From the IMG/VR virus record IMGVR_UViG_3300025674_000125, positions 1 to 38,746 of that record: 38,746 nucleotides of DNA; one strand, 5' to 3'. The notes below the pieces were generated by a model. The model had not been told where the DNA came from. It saw only the letters and a list, made by a program, of their open reading frames with translations, and searched no databases. This document shows, in pieces, positions 1-8,235 of the stretch. This DNA comes from a virus. A program made the translations under genes and the position numbers. Numbering within the stretch: position 1 is the first letter of the stretch; each line of letters opens with the position of its first letter.

Positions 1-381
1 CGCGACGTACACGATCACGATCTCCGTGGTCAACGCCTACACGGGCGCGGCCCAATTCCCCAACGCGATCAGCTTCGCAGCCGGCGCCTCCGCCACGGCT
101 ACCGCGGCCAACGCCGTGACCGCGTTCGATGCGATTTTCGGGGCCGGCGCCACGGCCACCAGCGTGGCCGGATCGGACATTACGATCACCGTCACGATCG
201 CCGCGCCAAATCAGATCGGACAAATCGTCGTCCCTCCCGCCGCGTCCGGCGGTGGTGGCTCGGAGGACTTCGACCTCACGAGCGCGGCGCCACTCCGTGA
301 GGCTATCCGATCGGGTGTCGTCATGGATTACGACGTGACCCCGCCTGCGTCGTTCGGCGTGAGCCCCACGGCCACCCAGGC
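1..381. repeat. Left copy of the near-identical contig ends
   Basis: Bases 1-381 match 38366-38746 with 15 substitutions and no indels (127, 130, 134, 136, 181, 223, 250, 259, 268, 284, 319, 328, 346, 349, 355 in left coordinates). The first 126 bases are identical. Only two residues change (Ile/Val and Ala/Thr). Both copies lie in the same frame of the cement protein gene. This is best read as overlap of a circular or circularly permuted assembly. Confidence 0.9.
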
Positions 382-616
382 CGGGGACGCCGTGAGCGTG
401 GCCGAGGGCGGCCTCAGTGTCTTTGTCGCGGACCCGGGCGTGAGTGTCACCGCCGGCGCCGCGGTCTACGTGGAGACCACCGCCGGCGCGACTCAGGGCC
501 GCGTCTACACGTCGTCCAGTGCTACCCGCTACCTCCTCCCGGGCGCCTCGTGGGTCCAGGGTGGAGTCACCCTCTCAGACGGCACCTCCGCCGCCGTGAT
601 CCAACTCCCGGAGTAA
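2..616 (+). CDS. Capsid cement/decoration protein, 3' part (5' end is at the other end of the window)
   Basis: This frame is open from base 2 to the TAA at 614-616 and has no start of its own. It is the C-terminal 204 residues of the gene that begins at 37800, joined across the contig ends to give 393 residues. The N-terminal part here is a Thr/Ala/Val-rich beta domain. After a GGGG linker comes a compact C-terminal domain (from EDFDLTS) ending in ATRYLLPGASWV and a Val/Ile-rich tail. That end resembles the structural cement protein Gp24 family of myoviruses with DUF2184 capsids. The role, by family and by position directly before the major capsid gene, is to coat and stabilise the mature head. 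The internal GTG at 26 is not a real start. Confidence 0.75.
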   Translation, partial: ATYTITISVVNAYTGAAQFPNAISFAAGASATATAANAVTAFDAIFGAGATATSVAGSDITITVTIAAPNQIGQIVVPPAASGGGGSEDFDLTSAAPLREAIRSGVVMDYDVTPPASFGVSPTATQAGDAVSVAEGGLSVFVADPGVSVTAGAAVYVETTAGATQGRVYTSSSATRYLLPGASWVQGGVTLSDGTSAAVIQLPE

Positions 617-620
617 TCCC

Positions 621-1763
621 ATGATTCACCAAGCAAGCCGCGATCTCGTGGCAACCGTCAACGCCGCCGCGCGGGACGCCATGGCTGAGTCCATGGACTC
701 CGCGATCCGTGCGGACGGCCACGCCGTCCCAATGAGCCCTGAGCGGGTCCTAGTCAAGCGTCACCTCCTCGCACGGGCGGACGCCCTCGGGGTGGACGTG
801 GAGAGCCCACGCGGCCAGCGGTGGCTCCGTGAGTGTGCGCGGATCATCCTCCGCCCCTCGGAGGCCCGCGCGGACGCCGCCTACTATGACGGCACCCTCC
901 GCACGCCCTACAGCGGATCGATCCTCATGACGCCGACACAAGATCGCGCGGACATCCTTAGCGGGATCCCCGTGCGACAGGTGGCCGCCGGCGCTAAGAC
1001 CTACATGCTCCGCGGCGCGTCCGTGGCGGGTGAGGCTCAGCCCTACGCGGAGGGCCGCTCCAGCTACCCCCGCCCGTCGTATGACCTCACGGAGTCCGAG
1101 GCCCCGCTGGGGTTCTGGTGCTTTGAGATCCCGGATCGGTGGCTGTCTAGCATGTATGACAGCTTCGCCGGCCTGGACGTGGCGAGCATGGACCTCCGGG
1201 CTATGCGTACCGCGTTCACCGAGGCGGAGTACGCCACCCGGATCAGCGGATACGGCCCCCTCGGTGGTCTTTTCGGTATCGGGATCCCGGAGCTAACGAG
1301 CGCCCAGACCTACACCGGCGCCACGGCGATCCAGACGCTTTACTCGGACTTCCTCGCACTCGTGGACGAGGGCCGACTGAGCAACCCCACCGGGGGCGTC
1401 TATGACACCCTGATCATCTCGGATCGCCCGTGGTACCGCATGAGCCACAGCACCAACCTCGGGAGCGGTGGCAGCACGGACGCACAAACTCAGATCGTCG
1501 CGGCCCTCCAGGCGCGCGGGATCTCCCGGATCGTCGTGGGGCGCTCGCTCCGTGACGTGGACGGGGGGACCAACGTGGACGGGGGGCTCCTATTCCAGTC
1601 CTCGGACGAATTCGGGCTCGCTCAGGTCCGTCAGATGGGCGCCACCCCGGTCCATACCTACCAGACTGCGAACGGCTCCAACACCGTTTACGCGGCCTCG
1701 TGGGGCGGCCTGGAGTGTCCTAAGCCTGAGACGGCCCTCCTCCTCAAGCTCCCCACCTCGTGA
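621..1763 (+). CDS. Major capsid protein (DUF2184-like)
   Basis: 380 residues. This is the main shell subunit of the head, of the DUF2184 family (HK97 fold) as recognised from overall pattern. Supporting features are an N-terminal helical arm, an aromatic YYDGTLRTPYSGS segment, the central RPSYDLTESEAPLGFWCFEIP stretch and a C-terminal segment (NTVYAASWGGLECPKPETALLLKLP) like the end of that family. A CGGAG ribosome site sits at 609-613 and the ATG at 621 follows the cement gene stop by 4 nt. The order protease-scaffold (36809), cement (37800), capsid, DUF4054-like connector is the standard order for these phages. Confidence 0.88.
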   Translation: MIHQASRDLVATVNAAARDAMAESMDSAIRADGHAVPMSPERVLVKRHLLARADALGVDVESPRGQRWLRECARIILRPSEARADAAYYDGTLRTPYSGSILMTPTQDRADILSGIPVRQVAAGAKTYMLRGASVAGEAQPYAEGRSSYPRPSYDLTESEAPLGFWCFEIPDRWLSSMYDSFAGLDVASMDLRAMRTAFTEAEYATRISGYGPLGGLFGIGIPELTSAQTYTGATAIQTLYSDFLALVDEGRLSNPTGGVYDTLIISDRPWYRMSHSTNLGSGGSTDAQTQIVAALQARGISRIVVGRSLRDVDGGTNVDGGLLFQSSDEFGLAQVRQMGATPVHTYQTANGSNTVYAASWGGLECPKPETALLLKLPTS

Positions 1764-1772
1764 GTGTGATCC

Positions 1773-2174
1773 GTGTCCGTATACGATGACGCCCGCGCCC
1801 TAGCCCCGGAGATCGGAGGACTCACGGACGCCACCTTGGCCCCGTTCCTACCGCTCGCTCAGGCTATGGTGGGCGTCTCGTGGTACGGCGCGGACTACGC
1901 CACCGCCCTAGCCCTAGCCCTGGCCCACCGCGCGATCCGCGCCCTGGCCAATTCGGGCGGGACCTCCGGAGGAGGCACGATCGGCGGCGGGACCGTGGGA
2001 CCCCTCACGGCCGCCTCCAACCGCGCCGCCTCCGTGAGCTACGGGACGCCCCTCGGGGCGTCGTCCGGCTACCTCTCCGCCGCGGACGCGGACCTGATGC
2101 TCACGGCGCCCGGTCAAGCCCTCCGCGTCCTCCGGGACAGTAAGAGCGGCAACAGCCCACAGGTGATCCTGTGA
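1773..2174 (+). CDS. Head-completion/connector protein (DUF4054-like)
   Basis: 133 residues, GTG start. The N-terminus has helices typical of DUF4054 head-tail adaptors (FLPLAQAMVG, the aromatic WYGADYATALALALAHRAIRAL run with its conserved His), then a loop, then a beta segment with ASVSYGTP. A low-complexity insertion, SGGTSGGGTIGGGTVG (about residues 62-77), sits where the family has a flexible loop. It lies directly after the major capsid gene and its stop overlaps the next start (GTGA at 2171), so the two are likely translationally coupled. The presumed site of action is the portal/neck ring. Confidence 0.7.
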   Translation: MSVYDDARALAPEIGGLTDATLAPFLPLAQAMVGVSWYGADYATALALALAHRAIRALANSGGTSGGGTIGGGTVGPLTAASNRAASVSYGTPLGASSGYLSAADADLMLTAPGQALRVLRDSKSGNSPQVIL

Positions 2175-2680
2175 GTGAGCCGCGCCGTGTCTCGGACGTG
2201 ATCCGGGACCTGGAGGCCCTGGCCGGATTTGAGATCCGACTCGGGATCCAGGGTAACCTGGCCAGCGCCCTCAAGACCTGGACGGGGCCGAACGGCCAGA
2301 TCGAGACCGATCCCAATTTAACCCTCGTGGAGGTGGCCGTGGCCCTGGAGTACGGGGACGCCACCACCCCGGAATACGCGCCGTATCGGACGGCCGCGGA
2401 GGTAGACGGCCCCCGGTGGTTACGTGCTACCCGGACGCGGATCCAGTCCTACGCTGAGACCGGGGACGCCGCGGCCCTGGAGACCGGTCTCCGTCAGGTG
2501 GCGGTGGCCATGGTCCAAGACCAGAAAGCCACGATCGTCGAGATCGATCAGCCGCCCAACAGCCAAGAGACGATCAACCGTAAAGGGTCGGACAACCCCA
2601 TGATCGACACGGGGCAATTCCTCAACTCACAGCGCGCCGTCCTCGTGATCCCCGGCGCGCCTCCCTTTGTAGCCGGGTAA
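2171..2680 (+). CDS. Head-tail connector / tail-completion protein (HK97 gp10-like)
   Basis: 169 residues, GTG start overlapping the previous stop. Family-like features are VALEYGDATTPEYAPYRTAAE (the usual 'E(F/Y)G... P.R.F' element), RWLRATR, and the C-terminal TINRKGSDNPMIDTGQFLNSQ, which matches the 'KGSD.PLIDTG.L..S' signature of neck/tail-completion proteins. It most likely joins the head to the tail terminator during assembly. The position between the DUF4054-like and neck genes agrees. Confidence 0.65.
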   Translation: MSEPRRVSDVIRDLEALAGFEIRLGIQGNLASALKTWTGPNGQIETDPNLTLVEVAVALEYGDATTPEYAPYRTAAEVDGPRWLRATRTRIQSYAETGDAAALETGLRQVAVAMVQDQKATIVEIDQPPNSQETINRKGSDNPMIDTGQFLNSQRAVLVIPGAPPFVAG

Positions 2681-2683
2681 CCC

Positions 2684-3073
2684 ATGGCCCTACCCCTCCC
2701 CGGACTGGACGCGGCCGTGAGTGTCACGCGCCACCGATACGGCGCCCAGACGATCGGATCGGACGGCCGCCCCGTGAGGGCCGCGGAGTCCTCCACCGTG
2801 ATCCGCGCCGTCGTCCGGGACCTGGACCTCTCCGAGATCCGCGCCCTCCCGGAGGGGTGGCGTGAGACGGCCTCCGTGGGCGTCACGACGTCCGCGGACC
2901 TTCGGACGGGGGACGACACCGCCGGGACCTGGCCGGACGTCGTGGAGGTGGACGGAGAGCGCCACACGGTGATCAAGGTCGGGAGCGGTCCACCCGTGGG
3001 ACCCCTCCCCCGTGTGTATGATGCGATCTGTATCCGTGAGCCGGCCCGCGGGCCTCGGGGGTGGACGCCGTGA
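2684..3073 (+). CDS. Neck/head-closure-like structural protein
   Basis: 129 residues. No catalytic motif. The protein has an acidic helix with LSEIRALPEGWRETASVGV followed by beta strands (DVVEVDGERHTVIKVGSG), the pattern of small head-closure proteins of these myoviruses. The function comes from the pattern and from its position between the gp10-like and tail-terminator genes. ATG at 2684 is used; the downstream gene overlaps its end. Confidence 0.5.
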   Translation: MALPLPGLDAAVSVTRHRYGAQTIGSDGRPVRAAESSTVIRAVVRDLDLSEIRALPEGWRETASVGVTTSADLRTGDDTAGTWPDVVEVDGERHTVIKVGSGPPVGPLPRVYDAICIREPARGPRGWTP

Positions 3074-3597
3074 CCCGTGAGCAGATCCGCCAAGCCGTCC
3101 GCGGACTGATCAAGACGGCCCTATCCCTCCCGGACGCTCAGGTCCTCGTGGCGGACTCCGCCGGGACCGTCCCCGCCGGGTCCGATCCTTTCATTACGGT
3201 CAACGTGATCGATGGGGCCGCGGTGGATCACCAGTCCGCCCCGGTGGGCGTGGGCGGGTCTCCGCGCCTCCGCGTGAGCACACAGCGCCGCGTCCGCGTG
3301 AGCGTCAACGCGTACGGGTACCAGGCGGAGGAGTACCTCCAGACGGTGGGCGCCGTGTGGTATTCTACCCACCCGGACATGGACGCCGTGAGGGCCGCGG
3401 GACTCACGCCGGGGAAGCCCACGCCGATCCGTGAGCTACGCGCCACCGTGGACCGCTACCCGTCCCCCCGCTACCAGGTGGACCTCATAGGATACCACCG
3501 CGTCACTCTCTCCGATGCTACGATAGGCACGATCGATCAGATCGACGTGGATCAGACTCTCGGAGGGGTGACCCTCCCCACCTACACGATCACCTGA
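3070..3597 (+). CDS. Tail terminator / phage neck terminator protein (gp12-like)
   Basis: 175 residues from GTG 3070, which forms the GTGA overlap used across this genome. An in-frame GTG at 3061 would add three residues. Beta-rich centre with RRVRVSVNAYGYQAEEYLQTVGAVW and a late YQVDLIGYHRV strand, resembling the LIC_12616/neck-terminator family that caps the tube and sheath at the head-proximal end. It is followed directly by the sheath gene, the usual arrangement. The C-terminal tail (DQIDVDQTLGGVTLPTYTIT) is also typical. Confidence 0.65.
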   Translation: MTREQIRQAVRGLIKTALSLPDAQVLVADSAGTVPAGSDPFITVNVIDGAAVDHQSAPVGVGGSPRLRVSTQRRVRVSVNAYGYQAEEYLQTVGAVWYSTHPDMDAVRAAGLTPGKPTPIRELRATVDRYPSPRYQVDLIGYHRVTLSDATIGTIDQIDVDQTLGGVTLPTYTIT

Positions 3598-3604
3598 GGA
3601 CACC

Positions 3605-4681
3605 ATGGCCGCTACACCTCCGAGCTATATAGAGAGCGCGATCTCCGTCTCCGTCGTGGACGGGACCGCGATCGACATCACCACAGATTTCGACGTGGCG
3701 ATCGTCGCGGACATCACGGGCGGGAGCGCCGCGGGGGACGTCTATCGCGAGTATGCCGCCGCCTCCGCCGTGACCCAGGCCGCCACGGACCTCACGGCCG
3801 GCGACATTACCCAGATCGTCCACGATCAGATCGTAGCGATCTACTCGCAAGAAAAGACCCCCGCGCGCGTGACCGTGATCAAGCTGGGGGCCGGTACCTA
3901 CGCCGCCGCGATCTCCGCCGCGGAGGCCGCCGGCTACCGCGCCCCGTGGAATTTTGCCTACTTGCTGATCGACTCACGGACGGCCGCGGACATTGTGGAC
4001 GCGTCCGGCGCCGCGGAGTCCCGGGACCTCCTCCTCGTGGCTCAGTCCTCGGATGCGGACTGGCTCACGGCCTCCCTTCCATCCGGTTTTACCTCGATCG
4101 CCACGGCTACCAAGACCCTGATCGTATACGAGGACACGGACGGCGCCGCTGTGGACGCGGCCTGGGTGGGACGCCTGGCCGGGACCGCCTCGGACACTGA
4201 GCGCCAATCCGGGATCGTGAGGCTCAACGGACTCACGGAATACGGGACCCTCCTCACGGCTACCCAGCGCGGCCACCTCTCGGACAACCGGGCGAGCTAT
4301 CACCAGATCACGATCCCCGGCGGATCCACCCGGAACATGGCGATCGCCAAGACCCTGAGCGCGCGCACGTTCTCGCTCGCGTTCGCCCTCCTCTGGACCA
4401 AGGTCAGACTCACGGAGGCCCTCGGGGAGGTCCTCGCCACGGAGATCGCACGGGGTACCGAGCTAACGAACGACGAGCCGGGCAAGGACAAGATCCGCGC
4501 CGCCGTCCGATCGGTGATGCTCACGGGACAGGTCCCGCCCTACTTCGGACCCTCCGCGGACTACCCGGAGGCATACGAGATCACGTCCCTCACGGTCTCC
4601 GGGACCGCGGCCAGCGTGGCCGTTACCGCTAATTTCATTGAGGGGATCCGCACGGTCTCCGCGTCCGTTACCCTCGTCTGA
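3605..4681 (+). CDS. Tail sheath protein (DUF3383-like)
   Basis: 358 residues. The N-terminus (YIESAISVSVVDGTAID) and later segments match the DUF3383 sheath family: YSQEKTPARVTVIKLG, an Ala-rich helix, PWNFAYLLIDSR, AWVGRLAGTAS, the TIPGGSTRNMAIAK segment and a C-terminal beta part around AYEITSLTV. Sheath subunits stack around the tube and contract at infection, so this gene is the best evidence for a contractile tail. 'ACACC' separates the ATG from the previous stop. The tube gene follows after 12 nt. Confidence 0.82.
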   Translation: MAATPPSYIESAISVSVVDGTAIDITTDFDVAIVADITGGSAAGDVYREYAAASAVTQAATDLTAGDITQIVHDQIVAIYSQEKTPARVTVIKLGAGTYAAAISAAEAAGYRAPWNFAYLLIDSRTAADIVDASGAAESRDLLLVAQSSDADWLTASLPSGFTSIATATKTLIVYEDTDGAAVDAAWVGRLAGTASDTERQSGIVRLNGLTEYGTLLTATQRGHLSDNRASYHQITIPGGSTRNMAIAKTLSARTFSLAFALLWTKVRLTEALGEVLATEIARGTELTNDEPGKDKIRAAVRSVMLTGQVPPYFGPSADYPEAYEITSLTVSGTAASVAVTANFIEGIRTVSASVTLV

Positions 4682-4693
4682 TAGGAGGCCCCC

Positions 4694-5155
4694 ATGGCAG
4701 CCGGTACGATCGACCTATCCCGCGCGTCCCTAGTCCTCTCCACCACGGGACAGATCCCCCCGTCCGGGGCGGATACCTTCCTCACGGGCACCTTCCCGGA
4801 GGTGGTGGAGTCCGTGAGCACCATGAGCGACGGGCAAGCCGTCCGCCGCGTCCGTCAACCGGGCGCCATGGACTTCACGATCACCTGTGGCAAGCATTCC
4901 GAGGCCCACCGCCTCCTCGGTCTCAAGTGGGACCGGGAGACCGCACAGCGCGCCTCCCGTCTCAAGATCCCCGGGGAGAACTTGCAAGCCAACGATCCCA
5001 CGTCCGGGACCGTGTTCTCCGCGTCCGAGGTGGTGATCAAGCAGCCCCCCGCCCTCTCCATGGACTCCTCCGCTGAGGTGACGTGGGTCCTCACGGGTAC
5101 CCAGATCGCCGCCGTGTACGGCCGCCTGATCCCCGTGGGTGGGGGCGCCGCGTGA
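4694..5155 (+). CDS. Tail tube protein (DUF3277-like)
   Basis: 153 residues with an AGGAGG ribosome site 7-8 nt before the ATG. Features shared with contractile-tail tube proteins are a short beta N-terminus, a 'MSDGQAVRRVRQPGAMDFTI' segment (the family's 'DG..V.S..p..g.v.v.l' element), a helix with SEAHRLLGLKWDRE and C-terminal beta strands. Its position between sheath and tail chaperone is diagnostic. The stop overlaps the chaperone start in a GTGA. Confidence 0.75.
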   Translation: MAAGTIDLSRASLVLSTTGQIPPSGADTFLTGTFPEVVESVSTMSDGQAVRRVRQPGAMDFTITCGKHSEAHRLLGLKWDRETAQRASRLKIPGENLQANDPTSGTVFSASEVVIKQPPALSMDSSAEVTWVLTGTQIAAVYGRLIPVGGGAA

Positions 5156-5655
5156 TCTCCGTGAGCTACCAGGGCCGGGATTACACCCACCCGGGCTACC
5201 CCTCCCCGCGCGCCATGTTCGCGATCGCCCGCCGGGCCGCGGTGGCGCTGGACGGCCCGGTGGTCTCACTTGTCCCGCGCCTCCTCGGATCCTACGCACA
5301 GATCGCGGCCTCCGCGGACTCCGCCGTGGCCGCCGGCGTGGGCACCATAGCCGCCCACCGGGACGCGGTGGCGGAGGCCCTCCAGGGCCGCCCCCTCTCC
5401 GCCCTCCTGGATGACCTCACGTCTGAGGCCGTCCTGGACCTCGTGGATGAGGTACTCCGCGGCGCCACCGTGGACGGCGCGCCCGCTGGGTCCACGCACG
5501 CGTGGCACGCCTCCGGGGACCCGTGGGGGCCTCACGCCGTGGCCGCCTTGATCCTCTGGACGGCCCAGGGTTTCAGCTGGCCCGGTGGTTCCAGCGGCGC
5601 CACCGGGAAACAGGCACCCAAGCCGGGATCCCGTCGTGGGCGCTTGAAGCGCTAG
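5152..5655 (+). CDS. Tail assembly chaperone, short form (gpG-like)
   Basis: 167 residues, GTG start overlapping the tube stop. Mostly helical, with no enzymatic motif. It sits between tube and tape measure, where lambda has gpG. Up to residue 141 (Phe at 5572-5574) it shares sequence with the frameshifted long form. Past that point it ends in a basic, low-complexity tail (GKQAPKPGSRRGRLKR) and TAG. Chaperones of this kind coat the tape measure and recruit tube subunits. The tail after the slip site looks unconstrained, as expected for a 0-frame ending. Confidence 0.72.
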   Translation: MISVSYQGRDYTHPGYPSPRAMFAIARRAAVALDGPVVSLVPRLLGSYAQIAASADSAVAAGVGTIAAHRDAVAEALQGRPLSALLDDLTSEAVLDLVDEVLRGATVDGAPAGSTHAWHASGDPWGPHAVAALILWTAQGFSWPGGSSGATGKQAPKPGSRRGRLKR

Positions 5656-5864
5656 ACGGAGACCCGGAGGACCCGGACCTCGTGAGCGCGTGGATCTCCG
5701 TGGGCCTCTCTGAGCGCCTCGGACGCCCGGGCCTCACGGCCGCGCGCCTCATGCCACCGGAGGACCTGATCCGGTCCCTCCTACTCCTAGAGGCTTTCCG
5801 TGGTATGGATAGGTTCCAAGCCATGCAGCGGCGCGCCCTGGCCGCGTTAAAGGGGGCTCAGTGA
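5152..5864 (+). CDS. Tail assembly chaperone, long form by programmed -1 frameshift (gpGT-like)
   Basis: Join of 5152-5574 with 5574-5864, giving 237 residues. The -1 frame has no good start of its own near the junction but is clearly coding after it: FQLARWFQRRHRETG, IPSWALEALDGDPEDPDLVSAW, then a helical MPPEDLIRSLLLLEAFRGM and QRRALAALKGAQ. It ends at TGA 5862-5864, overlapping the tape-measure GTG. This is the G/GT arrangement of tailed phages: the minor fusion binds the tape measure. Seen: the two overlapping coding frames and a perfect slip heptamer. Inferred: the frameshift itself. Confidence 0.8.
5568..5574 (+). promoter_or_regulatory. Slippery heptamer GGGTTTC for -1 ribosomal frameshift
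   Basis: In the upstream frame the codons read cag-GGT-TTC, so the heptamer is G-GGT-TTC, the X-XXY-YYZ form. After slipping by -1, the Gly and Phe tRNAs pair with GGG and TTT. The shift joins the frame that stops at 5655 to the frame that runs to 5864, exactly where the downstream coding signal begins. GC-rich sequence follows and may fold, but no specific stimulatory structure is claimed. Confidence 0.82.
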
Positions 5865-7396
5865 TAGTTGAGGATCTCGTCCTCCGCCTCCGCGGGTTGG
5901 TGGACCCGGACGTAGACCAGATCAAGAAATCCGCCGCGGAGGCCGCCGCCGCCGTGGCCGCCATGGCCGCCGCCCTGGCCGCCCTCACGGTAGCGTCCGC
6001 CCAAGCCGTGAGAGAGCAGACCCGATTAGCTGAGGGCCTCGGGGAGACGGTCCAGACGGTCCAGGAATTAGGATACGCTTTCCGCCGGTTCGGCGCGGAC
6101 GAGGCGGACGTCGGGGACGCCCTGGCCACGATCGTTGATCGGGCCGAGGACGCTAAGGGGGGGATGCAATCCTTTATTGAGGATTTCGCCCTCGTGGGCG
6201 TGGCCGTGGATGACCTCCGGGACAAGAGCCCCGCTCAGATTTTTGAAGCCTTCATAAAAGGAGCATCCGAGACGGCGGACGCCAACAAGCGACTAACCGC
6301 CGCCGTCCGGGTGTTCGGTGATGACCTCGGACGGAAACTCCTCCCCCTCCTCGTGCGCGGGACCTCGGAGCTAGACGCCCTCAAGGCGGAGGCCCGGGAC
6401 CTCGGTCTCGTCCTGGACGACGCCACCGCCGCCGCGGCGGAGGACCTCTCAGACGGCCTGGACGCCCTCACGGCGCGCGTGGGCGGCCTCGTGACCGGCC
6501 TCGGTCTCCGCCTGATCCCCACCGGTCAGATCCTTGTCCGTGAATTGGGCCGCCTCCTGGACGTGATCCAGCCACTGATTAGCCGTGGATTTGATCTCCT
6601 TGCCACGTCGATCGAGCGCGCCGCCGCCGCCCTGGAGACGCCGGCGGGGCGGATCGTGGCCGTCCTGGCCGGGGGCGCCGCGTCCGTGGGTATAGCCGGC
6701 GCAATAACCCAGGCCCTAGCCGCCGTCCCGGTATTGGGGGCCTCCATGGCCGGACTGGCGACCAAGCTAGGCGCGTTGGGACCTCATGTCGCCGTGGTGG
6801 CCGCCCTAGCTCTAGCCGTGGACGATCTAAACGCGGCCGCGGAGGGGGAGGCATCCCTCACGGGTACCCTGGCCGATCGGCTAGGATTAGGCGACGAGAC
6901 ACGGGACGCCCTCATGGGGATCAAGACGCTACTGGTGGAGGTGGCGGACAATTTCGGACTCCTCGCGCGCGCGGTGGCGGACGCGGTGGCGGACATGATC
7001 CCGGAATTCGAGTGGATCGAGGACGCCCAGCGCGGCCTGATCCGTTTCTCCCGCGCCGTCCGGGCGATCGGCCGGTACACCCTTAAAAGAACGGAGGAGG
7101 CCACCACCTCCGCCGCCCGAGGATTTGACCTGGCTGGACGATACGCCGCCGGGGAAGCGGGGGTCCAGATGGTGCCGGACGCCCTCGGAGCGGGTGGCTT
7201 GACGGGCGCCGTGGTGGGGGCGGCTATGGAGGCACGCTCACAGGCCCTCTCCACGTCCGCGGTCTCCCCGCTGGACACACTCCCCCCGGTCTCGGTCACG
7301 GTCTCCACAGGCCCCTCACGGGACGAGATAGCGCGCGCCGCCGGGGCGGAGGTAGAACGACAGGTCCGATCGGCCCTCGTGGAGTCTGGAGGCTGA
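5861..7396 (+). CDS. Tail tape measure protein
   Basis: 511 residues, GTG start overlapping the chaperone stop. It is an Ala-rich, mostly helical protein: a long N-terminal coiled region (about residues 20-75), a repeated ALAAVPVLGASMAGLATKLGALG-type hydrophobic segment around residues 265-320 that may cross a membrane, and a Ser/Pro-rich C-terminus. By position (after the chaperone) and composition it sets tail length and passes into the host envelope. It is short for the family, implying a short contractile tail. Confidence 0.82.
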   Translation: MIVEDLVLRLRGLVDPDVDQIKKSAAEAAAAVAAMAAALAALTVASAQAVREQTRLAEGLGETVQTVQELGYAFRRFGADEADVGDALATIVDRAEDAKGGMQSFIEDFALVGVAVDDLRDKSPAQIFEAFIKGASETADANKRLTAAVRVFGDDLGRKLLPLLVRGTSELDALKAEARDLGLVLDDATAAAAEDLSDGLDALTARVGGLVTGLGLRLIPTGQILVRELGRLLDVIQPLISRGFDLLATSIERAAAALETPAGRIVAVLAGGAASVGIAGAITQALAAVPVLGASMAGLATKLGALGPHVAVVAALALAVDDLNAAAEGEASLTGTLADRLGLGDETRDALMGIKTLLVEVADNFGLLARAVADAVADMIPEFEWIEDAQRGLIRFSRAVRAIGRYTLKRTEEATTSAARGFDLAGRYAAGEAGVQMVPDALGAGGLTGAVVGAAMEARSQALSTSAVSPLDTLPPVSVTVSTGPSRDEIARAAGAEVERQVRSALVESGG

Positions 7397-7397
7397 G

Positions 7398-7919
7398 GTG
7401 AGTGAGACGGCGTATCTATACCGGGAGCGGGACGGGGGGATCGTGGAGATCGCGATCCCGGCCGCATCGATCACCCGGCCGGCTATCGTGGCACAGCACC
7501 CGATGCAGTCCAGGACCACCACGTCCACGGGGCGCGCGCGTCTCCCCACGTCGATCCAGGTGTCGGTCTATATCTCCACCTCGGATTTAGGACCGGACGC
7601 GGCGGAGCGCCTCCGCGTGGAGCTAGTGGACAGCGCGGAGAGGTGGCGCCTCTATACCCCCGGACGCCCGGGGATCCGGGACCTCGTGATCGGGACGACG
7701 GTGGAGCGGCGGGACGTGTACCAAGCCGTGATTGTGGATCTGGAGCTACAGGAGGCGCGCCTATTCACGGTCACGGACGAGGCGATCGCCGCGCCCTCTC
7801 CGAGGCAAGACGCCGCCGCCGGCCTGGCCGCGGAGGAGGACCGGGGGACCGTCTCCACCCAAGAGCCCGATCAGGCTCAGGGATCGTATATTGCGCGGTT
7901 CCTCGGACTAGGGGGGTGA
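7398..7919 (+). CDS. Baseplate/Dit-like tail protein
   Basis: 173 residues, GTG start. Beta-rich first 110 residues (ASITRPAIVAQHPMQSRTTT, then SIQVSVYISTS, WRLYTPG and VYQAVIVDLELQEARLFTVT), resembling the Dit-like domain that links tube and hub. A disordered acidic/Ala-rich tail follows and ends IARFLGLGG. Position directly after the tape measure and before the plug gene supports a baseplate role. The family call is by pattern only. Confidence 0.5.
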   Translation: MSETAYLYRERDGGIVEIAIPAASITRPAIVAQHPMQSRTTTSTGRARLPTSIQVSVYISTSDLGPDAAERLRVELVDSAERWRLYTPGRPGIRDLVIGTTVERRDVYQAVIVDLELQEARLFTVTDEAIAAPSPRQDAAAGLAAEEDRGTVSTQEPDQAQGSYIARFLGLGG

Positions 7920-7923
7920 TGAT

Positions 7924-8235
7924 ATGGCCGCCGTCGTGATACCCGTGGACGTGGGGGACGCCTACCGCCTCCGCCTGGACGTGGACCTCTCCGGGGTCTC
8001 CGTGACTCTCCGTCTCCAGTGGCGGGACGCCTCCTCCGGGTGGTACCTCTCCGCCGCCCTCCCGGACGGGACAAGCCTCCGAGACGGGGCGCGCCTGTGT
8101 ACCGGGGCGGAGGTCCCGCTGGATCTCACCGTGGCCGGCGCGCCCTCTCCGGGCCGCCTGTATTGCCTCGGATCGCTAGAACTCACACAGCGCGATCGTC
8201 TCGGGGTTACCTCGTTTCTCGCCTGGGTGGTCTGA
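7924..8235 (+). CDS. Baseplate plug-like protein
   Basis: 103 residues. Beta protein with YRLRLDVDLSGVSVTLRLQWRDASSGWYLSAALPDGTSL, then a Leu-rich strand and a C-terminal aromatic strand (TSFLAWVV). This matches the small 'baseplate plug' family found between the Dit-like and hub genes of DUF3383-sheath myoviruses. Its stop abuts the T-run of the 8236-8340 control cassette. The hub gene, normally next, has been displaced to 8847 by two inserted small genes. Confidence 0.6.
   Translation: MAAVVIPVDVGDAYRLRLDVDLSGVSVTLRLQWRDASSGWYLSAALPDGTSLRDGARLCTGAEVPLDLTVAGAPSPGRLYCLGSLELTQRDRLGVTSFLAWVV

Noticed and set aside
1-381. End repeat as a true terminal repeat used for packaging
   Set aside because: Direct terminal repeats are identical within a genome, but these differ at 15 sites and lie inside a coding frame, so assembly overlap of variants is more likely.
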